Assembly: GCA_965369305.1 (NCBI GenBank)
Contig: CBDUQG010000056.1
Span: 1 to 6,777 of the forward strand
From: JAFGTE01 sp965369305
GTDB taxonomy: Bacteria; Patescibacteriota; Gracilibacteria; UM-FILTER-43-11
DNA: 6,777 nucleotides
Reading direction: 5' to 3'
Shown: positions 1-5,103 of the stretch, piece by piece
How positions within the stretch are numbered: position 1 is the first letter of the stretch
How the letters are laid out: each line of letters starts with the position of its first letter
Made by a program: the position numbers and the translations under genes
Notes under the pieces: generated by a model
The model's input: the letters and a program-made list of their open reading frames with translations, nothing else
The model's database searches: none
Told to the model about the DNA's origin: nothing

Positions 1-60
1 GTCGAACCGATGACCTCCTGCGTGCAAGGCAGGCGCTCTAGCCAGCTGAGCTAATGCCCC
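1..60 (-). tRNA. tRNA-Ala (anticodon UGC), 3' end cut off by window edge
   Basis: On the minus strand the sequence folds as a tRNA starting at 60. It has 5' acceptor strand GGGGCAT, the TA linker, D arm GCTC/GAGC with an AGCTGG-type loop, anticodon stem CCTGC/GCAGG around loop CTTGCAC (anticodon TGC, reading GCA-type Ala codons), variable loop AGGTC, and the start of the T arm with GGTTCGA. About 16 bases, including the 3' acceptor strand and any encoded CCA, lie beyond position 1. It has its own promoter (81-109), so it need not depend on the protein gene upstream. Confidence 0.95.
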
Positions 61-80
61 ACTTGGTTTCAGCAAAAGGG

Positions 81-109
81 ATTCTATCTAAGGGCCGAGC
101 CCAAGTCAA
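81..109 (-). promoter_or_regulatory. sigma70-type promoter of tRNA-Ala
   Basis: Reading the minus strand, TTGACT (104-109) and TAGAAT (81-86) are separated by exactly 17 bases, close to the vegetative consensus. Transcription would begin about 12-15 bases upstream of the mature tRNA 5' end at 60, leaving a short leader for RNase P. The -35 lies just past the stop codon of the zinc-ribbon gene (115). The spacer contains a small GGGC-TCG-GCCC inverted repeat, too weak and without a T-run to be read as a terminator. Confidence 0.8.
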
Positions 110-114
110 ATGCT

Positions 115-522
115 TTATCTCAGATCTACCCAAGAACGGTTCGAAACTCTTTCTTTGGAAAAGGTGATGTCACAAGCAACTTTCAAAAAGCCCTCGGCAT
201 AGTGCCAATGCGTAAAAGTGCCTAAGTGCTGATTTTGTGTTTCGCGCTGAGTCTTCGGCTCGCCTAAAACTCCCCTCACCTGTTCTTGATTCATACCAAT
301 AGTGACTGACTCGCAGCGCTCTTTAGTCAAAGAGAGTTCATCAGAGCCCGCCTTCTTCTTTTCGGCATTACTACCAAGGACTGCAAGAACAACAAGCACC
401 AAAATGACGGTCAGAATCTTGTGACGAACAAACCAGTTACGAAGGTCCGCTTTGCAGTGCTTACACTTCTTGGCGTCCGGTTTAATCACTTCTTTACACT
501 TGGGACATTTCCTAGAATCCAT
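115..522 (-). CDS. zinc-ribbon, single-TM protein with BamE/SmpA-like C-terminal module
   Basis: Protein of 135 aa, function unknown. The N-terminus holds a C4 zinc ribbon (C6-x2-C9 and C20-x2-C23). A basic stretch and one hydrophobic segment (about 36-50) follow, so the ribbon should be cytoplasmic and the rest extracytoplasmic. Residues 70-127 resemble the SmpA/BamE fold: a 'SVTIGM..EQVRGVLGEP' helix-turn, a WHY strand, and a final ITFSKERV strand. BamE itself is an outer-membrane lipoprotein of the BAM complex; this protein lacks a lipobox, so only the fold is suggested. I chose ATG 522 because it puts the whole ribbon in frame one base after the upstream stop at 524. A GTG at 540 would add six residues and overlap the upstream gene. 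Neither start has a Shine-Dalgarno site, so translational coupling to the oxidoreductase gene is likely. Confidence 0.75.
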   Translation of the reverse strand: MDSRKCPKCKEVIKPDAKKCKHCKADLRNWFVRHKILTVILVLVVLAVLGSNAEKKKAGSDELSLTKERCESVTIGMNQEQVRGVLGEPKTQRETQNQHLGTFTHWHYAEGFLKVACDITFSKERVSNRSWVDLR

Positions 523-523
523 A

Positions 524-1105
524 TTATTTGAGTTTAGCACCTATATTCTTAACATTTTCCAGGTATTTTTTCAGCATCTTTTCTTTCGCATGCTGAACTG
601 AGTAGCAAGGGTGATGAATGAATTTACGAATCCCGCAGAACTTGAGGACGGCCCTAAAACGCTGCCATGGAATACGCATGAAGAAGAGCTTATAAAACCA
701 ACCCGGGCCGCCATAAGTCTCAACCACAACCGCCTTTTTAACAGGCAAAAGACCAATCGGCTTGGCAACAAGGCCACCAAGAATTTTTTTGTATTTAAAA
801 GCAAAACCTGAATCAAAGACCTGATCGAAAAAGCCTTCCATGATTGCCGGACTTCGATACCAAAAAATCGGGAAGAAAAAGGCAAGCCAATCAGCTTCCT
901 TGATGATGTCTTGGTACTTCTGAACCTGAGGCTTGTGCTCACCGCCGTGCCGGGTCTTTCGAAGAACTGGATCAAAGTCATCTTTATATAGGTCAATGAC
1001 CTCAATGTCATGACCTGCGCCCTTGGCACCATCAGCAAAAGACTTCATCAAGGCATGATTGAAGCTTTCATGAGACGGGTGGGCAAAGATGACTACAACC
1101 TTCAT
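524..1105 (-). CDS. flavodoxin-fold NAD(P)H:quinone-type oxidoreductase
   Basis: Protein of 193 aa, the usual size for the NQO1/KefF/MdaB-like family of FMN- or FAD-dependent enzymes that pass two electrons from NAD(P)H to quinones or related acceptors. Visible family signatures are the N-terminal phosphate-binding loop after the first strand (FAHPSHESFNHAL, 7-19), the FPIFWYRSPAIMEGFFDQVF block (78-97) followed by GFAF (100-103), and an ETYGGPGWF segment (129-137) in the place of the common TTGGP flavin-contact loop. No signal peptide is present, so it is cytoplasmic. It lies 65 bases after the helicase gene with an extended -10 in that gap, and one base before the zinc-ribbon gene. The exact substrate cannot be read from the sequence. 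Confidence 0.88.
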   Translation of the reverse strand: MKVVVIFAHPSHESFNHALMKSFADGAKGAGHDIEVIDLYKDDFDPVLRKTRHGGEHKPQVQKYQDIIKEADWLAFFFPIFWYRSPAIMEGFFDQVFDSGFAFKYKKILGGLVAKPIGLLPVKKAVVVETYGGPGWFYKLFFMRIPWQRFRAVLKFCGIRKFIHHPCYSVQHAKEKMLKKYLENVKNIGAKLK

Positions 1106-1132
1106 CGTTTATTTTTATTACTGACAAAATCG

Positions 1133-1141
1133 AGTATAACA
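1133..1141 (-). promoter_or_regulatory. extended -10 promoter of the oxidoreductase gene
   Basis: On the minus strand, TGT immediately precedes TATACT (1133-1138), giving a TGn-TATACT extended -10 with 5 of 6 matches to TATAAT. No good -35 lies upstream (best candidate TGGTTG), as is common for extended -10 promoters. The element sits 27 bases before the ATG at 1105, a spacing like that of the other promoters here. It would let the oxidoreductase and zinc-ribbon genes be transcribed independently of the helicase gene. Confidence 0.55.
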
Positions 1142-1170
1142 AAAAAACCTGCAGCCAACCATCAGCCAGA

Positions 1171-2409
1171 CTACCAGCGACGCCTGCCGCTTGATTTTTT
1201 AGAACGATACGTTGTCCTGCTTCCGCGCCTTACTTTTTTGGCCTTGGGAGCAATAAATTCCGGATCCGGAAGGCCTTCAGGAAGTGTAGATTCAGGAATC
1301 TTATTCTCGATCAGCCGCTCAATCTTGCGAAGCTTGTCGCTCTGACTGGGCATGATGAAGGTAATTGCTCTCCCCTCCTGCCCGGCGCGACCTGTCCGGC
1401 CAATTCGATGCACATAATCTTCAGCATCCTCAGGCACGTCATAGTTGATCACCAATTCAATGTTTTTCACATCAATCCCACGAGCAGCAATGTCGGTGGC
1501 CACAAGGACACGGTACTTACCGCTCTTAAAGCCTGCGAGAGCTTGTTTTCTTTGGGGCAGTGTTCTATTTGAATGAATTTCGGCGGATGTATGCCCGATC
1601 TGGTTCAGGTTTCGGCAAATCTTTTTAGCTCCATATTTGGTTCGGCTAAAAACAATGACAGTCCCTTTATATTGCTTTAGAAGCATCTCGAGAAGTTGGC
1701 GCTTCTGATTCTTAGCCACAATGTATATCTCCTGATCCACTTTTTCAGCCGTCGTTCCCTGCCTTGCCACCTCCACATGAGTGGGGCGTTTCATGTACTC
1801 AGTCGCAATCTTAACAATAGAGGCAGGCATGGTAGCCGAAAAGAGCATGGTTTGGCGGTCTTTGGGAACTACTCTCAGAATCTTTCTGATCTGAGGAGCA
1901 AAACCCATATCGAGCATACGATCAGCCTCATCAAGTACCAACATGGTGACCTTATGCAGTGGAATAGTCTTCTTTTCGATATGATCAATCATGCGCCCCG
2001 GCGTTCCGATGATAATATGAGGTTTCTTGCGAAGATCCTGTATTTGCCTATTAATAGGAGCACCACCAATGATCATAGCTGTACGCAGGCCGAAAGAACG
2101 GGCCACCTTATATAGGGCCTCCTCTACTTGAAGGGCTAGCTCGCGGGTCGGCAGAATAATGAGGCCTCGACCACCATTTCGAATGAGCCCCTGGAGCATA
2201 GGCAAGCTAAAGGCCATGGTTTTTCCGGTACCCGTCTGGGCAACGCCGATGATATCCTCCCCTCTTAGTCCATCAGGAATAGCCTGGGCTTGTATGGGTG
2301 TAGGTGTATGGAAATTCAGTTTATCCAGTACTTTCAGAATGGGGGCATCTAGACCTAAATCACGAAAGCTCAATTTTTTTGAATGTCCTGAGTTGTCTTT
2401 GGAGTGCAA
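1171..2409 (-). CDS. rhlE: DEAD-box ATP-dependent RNA helicase, RhlE type
   Basis: Protein of 412 aa with the complete superfamily-2 DEAD-box core, which unwinds short RNA duplexes at ATP cost in ribosome assembly, RNA decay or cold adaptation. In order: Q motif (F15 to Q40), motif I AQTGTGKT (57-64), Ia PTRELALQ (87-94), GG (115-116), Ib TPGR (136-139), II DEAD (160-163), III SAT (191-193), IV VIVFSRTK (251-258), the QxxR region (286-288), V ATDIAARGID (304-313) and VI HRIGRTGRAG (334-343). A short Lys/Arg-rich tail (389-412) probably binds RNA; there is no DbpA or CsdA C-terminal domain, which favours RhlE. The start is TTG at 2409: an in-frame stop lies at 2422-2424, and the promoter places the transcript start near 2426. 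A second TTG at 2373, with AGGA 12 bases upstream, would remove 12 poorly conserved residues and cannot be excluded. Subfamily assignment is less certain than the family. Confidence 0.95.
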   Translation of the reverse strand: MHSKDNSGHSKKLSFRDLGLDAPILKVLDKLNFHTPTPIQAQAIPDGLRGEDIIGVAQTGTGKTMAFSLPMLQGLIRNGGRGLIILPTRELALQVEEALYKVARSFGLRTAMIIGGAPINRQIQDLRKKPHIIIGTPGRMIDHIEKKTIPLHKVTMLVLDEADRMLDMGFAPQIRKILRVVPKDRQTMLFSATMPASIVKIATEYMKRPTHVEVARQGTTAEKVDQEIYIVAKNQKRQLLEMLLKQYKGTVIVFSRTKYGAKKICRNLNQIGHTSAEIHSNRTLPQRKQALAGFKSGKYRVLVATDIAARGIDVKNIELVINYDVPEDAEDYVHRIGRTGRAGQEGRAITFIMPSQSDKLRKIERLIENKIPESTLPEGLPDPEFIAPKAKKVRRGSRTTYRSKKSSGRRRW

Positions 2410-2432
2410 TGTATTTTTGAGTTAGTAAAATG

Positions 2433-2460
2433 ATTATACATTATTTTTAAAAAATTTCAA
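2433..2460 (-). promoter_or_regulatory. sigma70-type promoter of the helicase gene
   Basis: Minus strand: TTGAAA (2455-2460), 16-base spacer, perfect TATAAT (2433-2438). The surrounding DNA is AT-rich. Transcription should start near 2426, giving an untranslated leader of about 17 bases before the TTG at 2409 and supporting that start. The leader is too short for the long cold-responsive 5' UTR known from some DEAD-box helicase genes. Confidence 0.75.
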
Positions 2461-2466
2461 TAGTAC

Positions 2467-2495
2467 TGGATACGAGAGCTGCTTCCTGCTACAAT
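2467..2495 (+). promoter_or_regulatory. extended -10 promoter of the 2517-4351 gene pair
   Basis: TGC directly precedes TACAAT (2490-2495), an extended -10. A partial -35, TGGATA (2467-2472, 4 of 6 matches), lies 17 bases upstream. The -10 ends 21 bases before the ATG at 2517. It is divergent from the helicase promoter, and the two -35 regions lie only 6 bases apart, so binding of RNA polymerase at one could affect the other. Confidence 0.65.
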
Positions 2496-2516
2496 ACATG
2501 CAACAAAAAAGAAAAT

Positions 2517-3293
2517 ATGAAAAGAATACTATCGATCATTATTTTAGCCCTTGCCCTTGGAGCAGGCTTTTATTATTACCAAAATGGTGAGCTTCCAACC
2601 GTTGAAGATGCCAAGCAGATGGTGATGGAGTCCCCCGCCCTCAAATCCGTTGGAGTGGTCAGACCCTCAAGCATTGAGGAGTGGACTGCCTACTGTGAAG
2701 AACGTGGTGGCCAAATCATGGAAGAAGAACGTGATGATGGAACCATGACAATTTGTTTTGTGAACGACGGACTGGATGGCATTCGTTGCCAAGCAGAACT
2801 CTTTTACAATCAAGAATGTGGATATAGCGAAAACGCCCAACAAGCTTTCTTGGATGTTCGAGGTAACCCGGATGTTTACATGATCCTTTTTTCTGACGCT
2901 AGATTCGATGAAACGGGCCGAGTGGTCGTCAGGGCTCAGCCAACAAGAATCGAAACATGGACCTTTGACGCACCAGACAACGTGGTGGCCAGCTTCGAAA
3001 ACGGCTACTACCTCAGCGAAGAGCCCACTGGTCTGACCATCGATGTACAGGATCACGATATCAGCCCGCTTGAATTCGACTTCAACACCAGTAAGTCAGA
3101 CATCAGACGTCTGATGGGAGGCAACCCGGATTGCAGCACCGAAGCAGATGGTGGTCCACACCAAATAGAAGTTATGAAATATGAAAGTACATATGATCGG
3201 CCAGGAGGAACCTTTTCATTCTCAGATAATCAAATCATGGCCGTGACCATGGGCGTTGGCTACTCCGAGTTTCCTGACAAATTATGTGAATAA
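2517..3293 (+). CDS. exported/membrane-anchored protein with DUF333-like cysteine domain
   Basis: Protein of 258 aa with no assigned function. Residues 1-22 form a KR-plus-hydrophobic signal anchor or signal peptide with no lipobox. Residues 53-101 resemble DUF333 (PF03891), the small domain of 'putative hemolysin' proteins: EEWTAYC60...GG64-65...C80...C91, ELFY, C101. The four cysteines could form two disulfides outside the cytoplasm. A beta-rich middle follows (about 119-180). The C-terminal part (187-245: a SKSDIRRLMGGNPDC helix-turn, then a KY strand, then GTFSFSDNQIMAVTMG) has the rhythm of the BamE/SmpA fold, with C206 and C257 as a further possible pair. The ATG at 2517 follows an A-rich leader without a real Shine-Dalgarno site. 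It is the first gene of an operon, ending 5 bases before the next ATG. The domain assignments are by eye. Confidence 0.7.
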   Translation: MKRILSIIILALALGAGFYYYQNGELPTVEDAKQMVMESPALKSVGVVRPSSIEEWTAYCEERGGQIMEEERDDGTMTICFVNDGLDGIRCQAELFYNQECGYSENAQQAFLDVRGNPDVYMILFSDARFDETGRVVVRAQPTRIETWTFDAPDNVVASFENGYYLSEEPTGLTIDVQDHDISPLEFDFNTSKSDIRRLMGGNPDCSTEADGGPHQIEVMKYESTYDRPGGTFSFSDNQIMAVTMGVGYSEFPDKLCE

Positions 3294-3298
3294 AAAAT

Positions 3299-4351
3299 AT
3301 GAAAAAAAGTACAAACCCCAAAGGCTTTATCATGGTTCTAGCCATGGTCACCACCGTTGTTGTGACGGGCGGTGCTATTTTGCTGGGATCAGCCGTCATC
3401 GACAATGTTCATAAGCAAGGATGCGGCAGCTCATTAAGCGCCTGGCAGTCAGGCGACATATATGGCGATCTGGCCGATGCTGATAATAGTGATGCACTGG
3501 ACGCGGCCCTCAAGTGTCAGAAGTCTGTTCATGATGCCGTTCAGACCGCCAAGCCAGTAGCCACACTGATTTCAAGTGCGGGCAATATTGGTGGTGGCGC
3601 CGATAACCTGGCTACCGTGGGCGTAGATCGTATGATGGACCTCACCGACAACCTTTCAAACCCTGAACACAGGCATCCGGTGCGCGATGCCCTACTCCCA
3701 CCAGCCATCACTGCCAAAATTGACGAGTACATGGAAGAAGATAAGCCGGAGGGACTGGAAGAAGAGCTACCTGTAAATGATGAAGTTACCGAGGAGCCAG
3801 AAGAACCAAGCGAAGTGGAACTGGAAAGTGATGAAGATGACGATGCTACTCCAACACCTCAAGAACTACCAAAACCAGTTGTTGAAGAGGTTATTGAAGA
3901 AGTTGTTGAAAAGAAAGAGGAAGAAGGAAATCCATTCGCAGGCACCTATGTGGCGAGCTTTAGCAGACCAAATACACAGGTGATTACTGAAGAAGGTATT
4001 CAGGCCATTACGACAGAAACGACTCACGGCTCCATCAGCATTACCTTCGACAAGAATGGTAACGCTTATTGTGATACGCAGCTAAAAACTGACTTCTCGA
4101 CAGAACTTTCGATCGAAGGGATACCCCCTGCCACTGGCAGCGGCTCAGCTCGCTCCACGAACTGTAACGGCGACATTGGCAATAGCGGCACCTTCCTCCT
4201 CTTCGGCCAAATCAGTGGCTCTATCACGGTTTCAGGAGAGACCGTTGAAGATGAGGGTGATATCACCATCACAGGTTATATCGACTCAAACGGAAAAATG
4301 CTAGGCAGCATTTCAATTGATGGCGTGCCTGACGTGCCATTCCAGCAATAA
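3299..4351 (+). CDS. membrane-anchored protein with acidic spacer and beta-rich C-terminal domain, unknown
   Basis: Protein of 350 aa, not recognised. A basic N-terminus and one hydrophobic segment (10-34) anchor it, most likely with the bulk outside. Residues 35-140 are soluble and probably helical, with C42 and C73. Residues 141-210 are a strongly acidic, Pro-containing low-complexity spacer (EEDKPEG, EEPEEP, ESDEDDD) that ends in three tandem VVEE-like units (194-205). From NPFAGTY (211) to the end comes a Gly/Thr/Ser-rich domain of alternating beta strands (GSISITF, GSITVSG, GDITITGYIDSNG, GSISIDG) with C258 and C289. It could be a small barrel or sandwich, used for binding or display. 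The short gap of 5 bases after the 2517 gene, and the shared anchored, cysteine-bearing layout, imply co-expression and perhaps a joint envelope role. The ATG has no Shine-Dalgarno site; coupling is likely. Confidence 0.7.
   Translation: MKKSTNPKGFIMVLAMVTTVVVTGGAILLGSAVIDNVHKQGCGSSLSAWQSGDIYGDLADADNSDALDAALKCQKSVHDAVQTAKPVATLISSAGNIGGGADNLATVGVDRMMDLTDNLSNPEHRHPVRDALLPPAITAKIDEYMEEDKPEGLEEELPVNDEVTEEPEEPSEVELESDEDDDATPTPQELPKPVVEEVIEEVVEKKEEEGNPFAGTYVASFSRPNTQVITEEGIQAITTETTHGSISITFDKNGNAYCDTQLKTDFSTELSIEGIPPATGSGSARSTNCNGDIGNSGTFLLFGQISGSITVSGETVEDEGDITITGYIDSNGKMLGSISIDGVPDVPFQQ
3878..3913 (+). repeat. three tandem 12-base coding repeats in the acidic spacer
   Basis: GTTGTTGAAGAG, GTTATTGAAGAA and GTTGTTGAAAAG lie head to tail in frame and encode VVEE, VIEE and VVEK. 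The copies differ at only 2-3 third or single positions. This looks like local duplication lengthening the spacer between anchor and C-terminal domain; copy number could vary between strains. Confidence 0.7.
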
Positions 4352-4361
4352 AGTGCTATGC

Positions 4362-4380
4362 TTAACGCGTTAACCATAAT
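4362..4380 (+). promoter_or_regulatory. probable DoxX-gene promoter with adjoining 12-bp palindrome (candidate operator)
   Basis: TTAACGCGTTAA (4362-4373) is a perfect 12-bp palindrome. It ends one base before CATAAT (4375-4380), a 5-of-6 match to the -10 consensus that lies 21 bases upstream of the DoxX ATG at 4402. No acceptable -35 exists at 16-18 bases spacing. A dimeric regulator bound to the palindrome would cover the promoter spacer and could either block RNA polymerase or compensate for the poor -35. The regulator's identity is unknown. The hairpin potential is too weak for a terminator of the preceding operon. Confidence 0.45.
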
Positions 4381-4401
4381 TTATTAAATAAATACAAAAC
4401 T

Positions 4402-4845
4402 ATGGCTAAGAAAAAGATGAATCTGGATGTTAACGTCATCCTATCTAAGAATGTCATTCTGCGCTTGGCGCTCGGTGGCATGATCCTTATTACCGGTTAC
4501 CTGAAGCTTAAGACAGGGACCACAGCTTTTGTTGAAGCAGCGATGCCTGGCTTCGCCAATACCTTCATCCCTCAGGGTCTGATCAAAGGTTTCCTAACCA
4601 TCGTTCCAACCTTGGAACTAGTCGTTGGAGCCATGCTTGTTCTTGGACTATTTGCTAATGTAGCTGCTCGTGTGGCTGGACTTATGTTCGCCCTTTACAT
4701 CGTTGCTCTGACTGCTCAGAACACAGCAGAAGGTGGTGTGTATGTAATTGGACTCTTCATTTACCTATTCGCAGCCTTCAAGCTCATCTGCCACAACGAA
4801 TCTCCTATCAGCCTGGACTACCTAATTGCTCGCAAGAGGAAATAA
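4402..4845 (+). CDS. DoxX-family integral membrane protein
   Basis: Protein of 147 aa, the usual DoxX size, with four hydrophobic segments at about 16-33, 60-82, 86-106 and 112-129 and a basic C-terminus (ARKRK) expected inside. Family-like features are the first helix RLALGGMILITGYLKLKTG with its Gly-Tyr-Leu-Lys turn, and the second helix 'VPTLELVVGAMLVLGLF', matching the P-x-x-E-x-x-x-G-x-x-L-x-x-G pattern. DoxX proteins are linked to thiosulfate:quinone oxidoreduction in archaea and to membrane-associated oxidative-stress complexes in mycobacteria; the job here cannot be specified. The ATG at 4402 has no Shine-Dalgarno site. The gene stands alone behind its own likely promoter and ends at a strong terminator (4871-4894). 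Confidence 0.85.
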   Translation: MAKKKMNLDVNVILSKNVILRLALGGMILITGYLKLKTGTTAFVEAAMPGFANTFIPQGLIKGFLTIVPTLELVVGAMLVLGLFANVAARVAGLMFALYIVALTAQNTAEGGVYVIGLFIYLFAAFKLICHNESPISLDYLIARKRK

Positions 4846-4870
4846 GAGCTATCTTCATCTCGAAAAAACT

Positions 4871-4895
4871 AAAAAACCTCTTCGGAGGTTTTTTT
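4871..4895. terminator. bidirectional intrinsic terminator (UUCG hairpin)
   Basis: AAAAAACCTC (4871-4880), TTCG loop (4881-4884) and GAGGTTTTTT (4885-4894) form a 10-bp stem with a C(UUCG)G tetraloop, flanked by T-runs on both strands. On plus it ends the DoxX transcript 25 bases after its stop. On minus it begins three bases after the encoded CCA of tRNA-Ile and ends that transcript. Confidence 0.93.
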
Positions 4896-4897
4896 GG

Positions 4898-4974
4898 TGG
4901 TGGGCGATGCAAGACTTGAACTTGCGACCTCTACATTATCAGTGTAGCGCTCTAACCAGCTGAGCTAATCGCCC
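4898..4974 (-). tRNA. tRNA-Ile (anticodon GAU), complete with encoded CCA
   Basis: The 77-base minus-strand gene folds completely. The acceptor stem is GGGCGAT/ATCGCCC, the D arm GCTC/GAGC has loop AGCTGGTTA, and the anticodon stem CTACA/TGTAG carries loop CTGATAA (anticodon GAT, Ile AUC/AUU). The variable loop is AGGTC, the T stem GCAAG/CTTGC carries loop TTCAAGT, the discriminator is A, and CCA is genomically encoded (4898-4900). It is a single-gene unit between its own promoter and the terminator at 4871-4895. Confidence 0.97.
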
Positions 4975-4986
4975 ACGACAGCGACT

Positions 4987-5016
4987 ACGATACCTAATAA
5001 GTTGCCCCCGAGTCAA
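4987..5016 (-). promoter_or_regulatory. probable promoter of tRNA-Ile
   Basis: Minus strand: TTGACT (5011-5016), an 18-base spacer and a weaker -10 TATCGT (4987-4992, 4 of 6 matches). Transcription would start about 6 bases before the mature tRNA 5' end. The -35 hexamer is identical to the tRNA-Ala one and is also followed by a G-rich stretch. It runs divergent to the L,D-transpeptidase promoter about 28 bases away. Confidence 0.55.
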
Positions 5017-5043
5017 TGATTTTTCAGGAGTAGGTCCAGGCTA

Positions 5044-5072
5044 TTGACAAATTTGCATAAAGTAGGTAAAAT
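5044..5072 (+). promoter_or_regulatory. near-consensus sigma70 promoter of the L,D-transpeptidase gene
   Basis: TTGACA (5044-5049), exactly 17 bases, then TAAAAT (5067-5072): 11 of 12 hexamer positions match consensus with optimal spacing. The transcript should begin near 5079 and have a leader of about 25 bases before the ATG at 5104. The leader has no purine-rich ribosome-binding site. The TTG at 5044, which opens the same reading frame, is therefore part of the -35 box and not a start codon. Confidence 0.88.
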
Positions 5073-5103
5073 ATCATACCAATTTTGTAAATTGCCCTCC
5101 AAA

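Noticed and set aside
91..101. GGGC-TCG-GCCC inverted repeat after the zinc-ribbon gene as a terminator
   Set aside because: The stem has only four pairs and no T-run; it falls in the spacer of the tRNA-Ala promoter.
540..540. GTG start at 540 for the zinc-ribbon gene
   Set aside because: It adds only LNSNN-type residues ahead of the ribbon, overlaps the upstream gene and has no better ribosome-binding site than ATG 522; still possible but less likely.
1141..1170. T7 run on the minus strand after the helicase stop as an intrinsic terminator
   Set aside because: No inverted repeat precedes the T-run; it lies just upstream of an extended -10 instead.
571..1345. Other reading frames of 60-155 codons overlapping the oxidoreductase and helicase genes
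   Set aside because: They lie opposite or out of frame with strongly conserved genes, and their translations show low-complexity, non-domain composition.
4362..4373. TTAACGCGTTAA as a terminator hairpin for the preceding operon
   Set aside because: With a loop of at least three or four bases only four AT pairs remain; it fits a protein-binding site better.
5044..5103. N-terminal 20-residue extension of the L,D-transpeptidase from TTG at 5044
   Set aside because: The TTG is the first half of a TTGACA -35 box, transcription begins downstream of it, and a clear signal peptide starts at ATG 5104.
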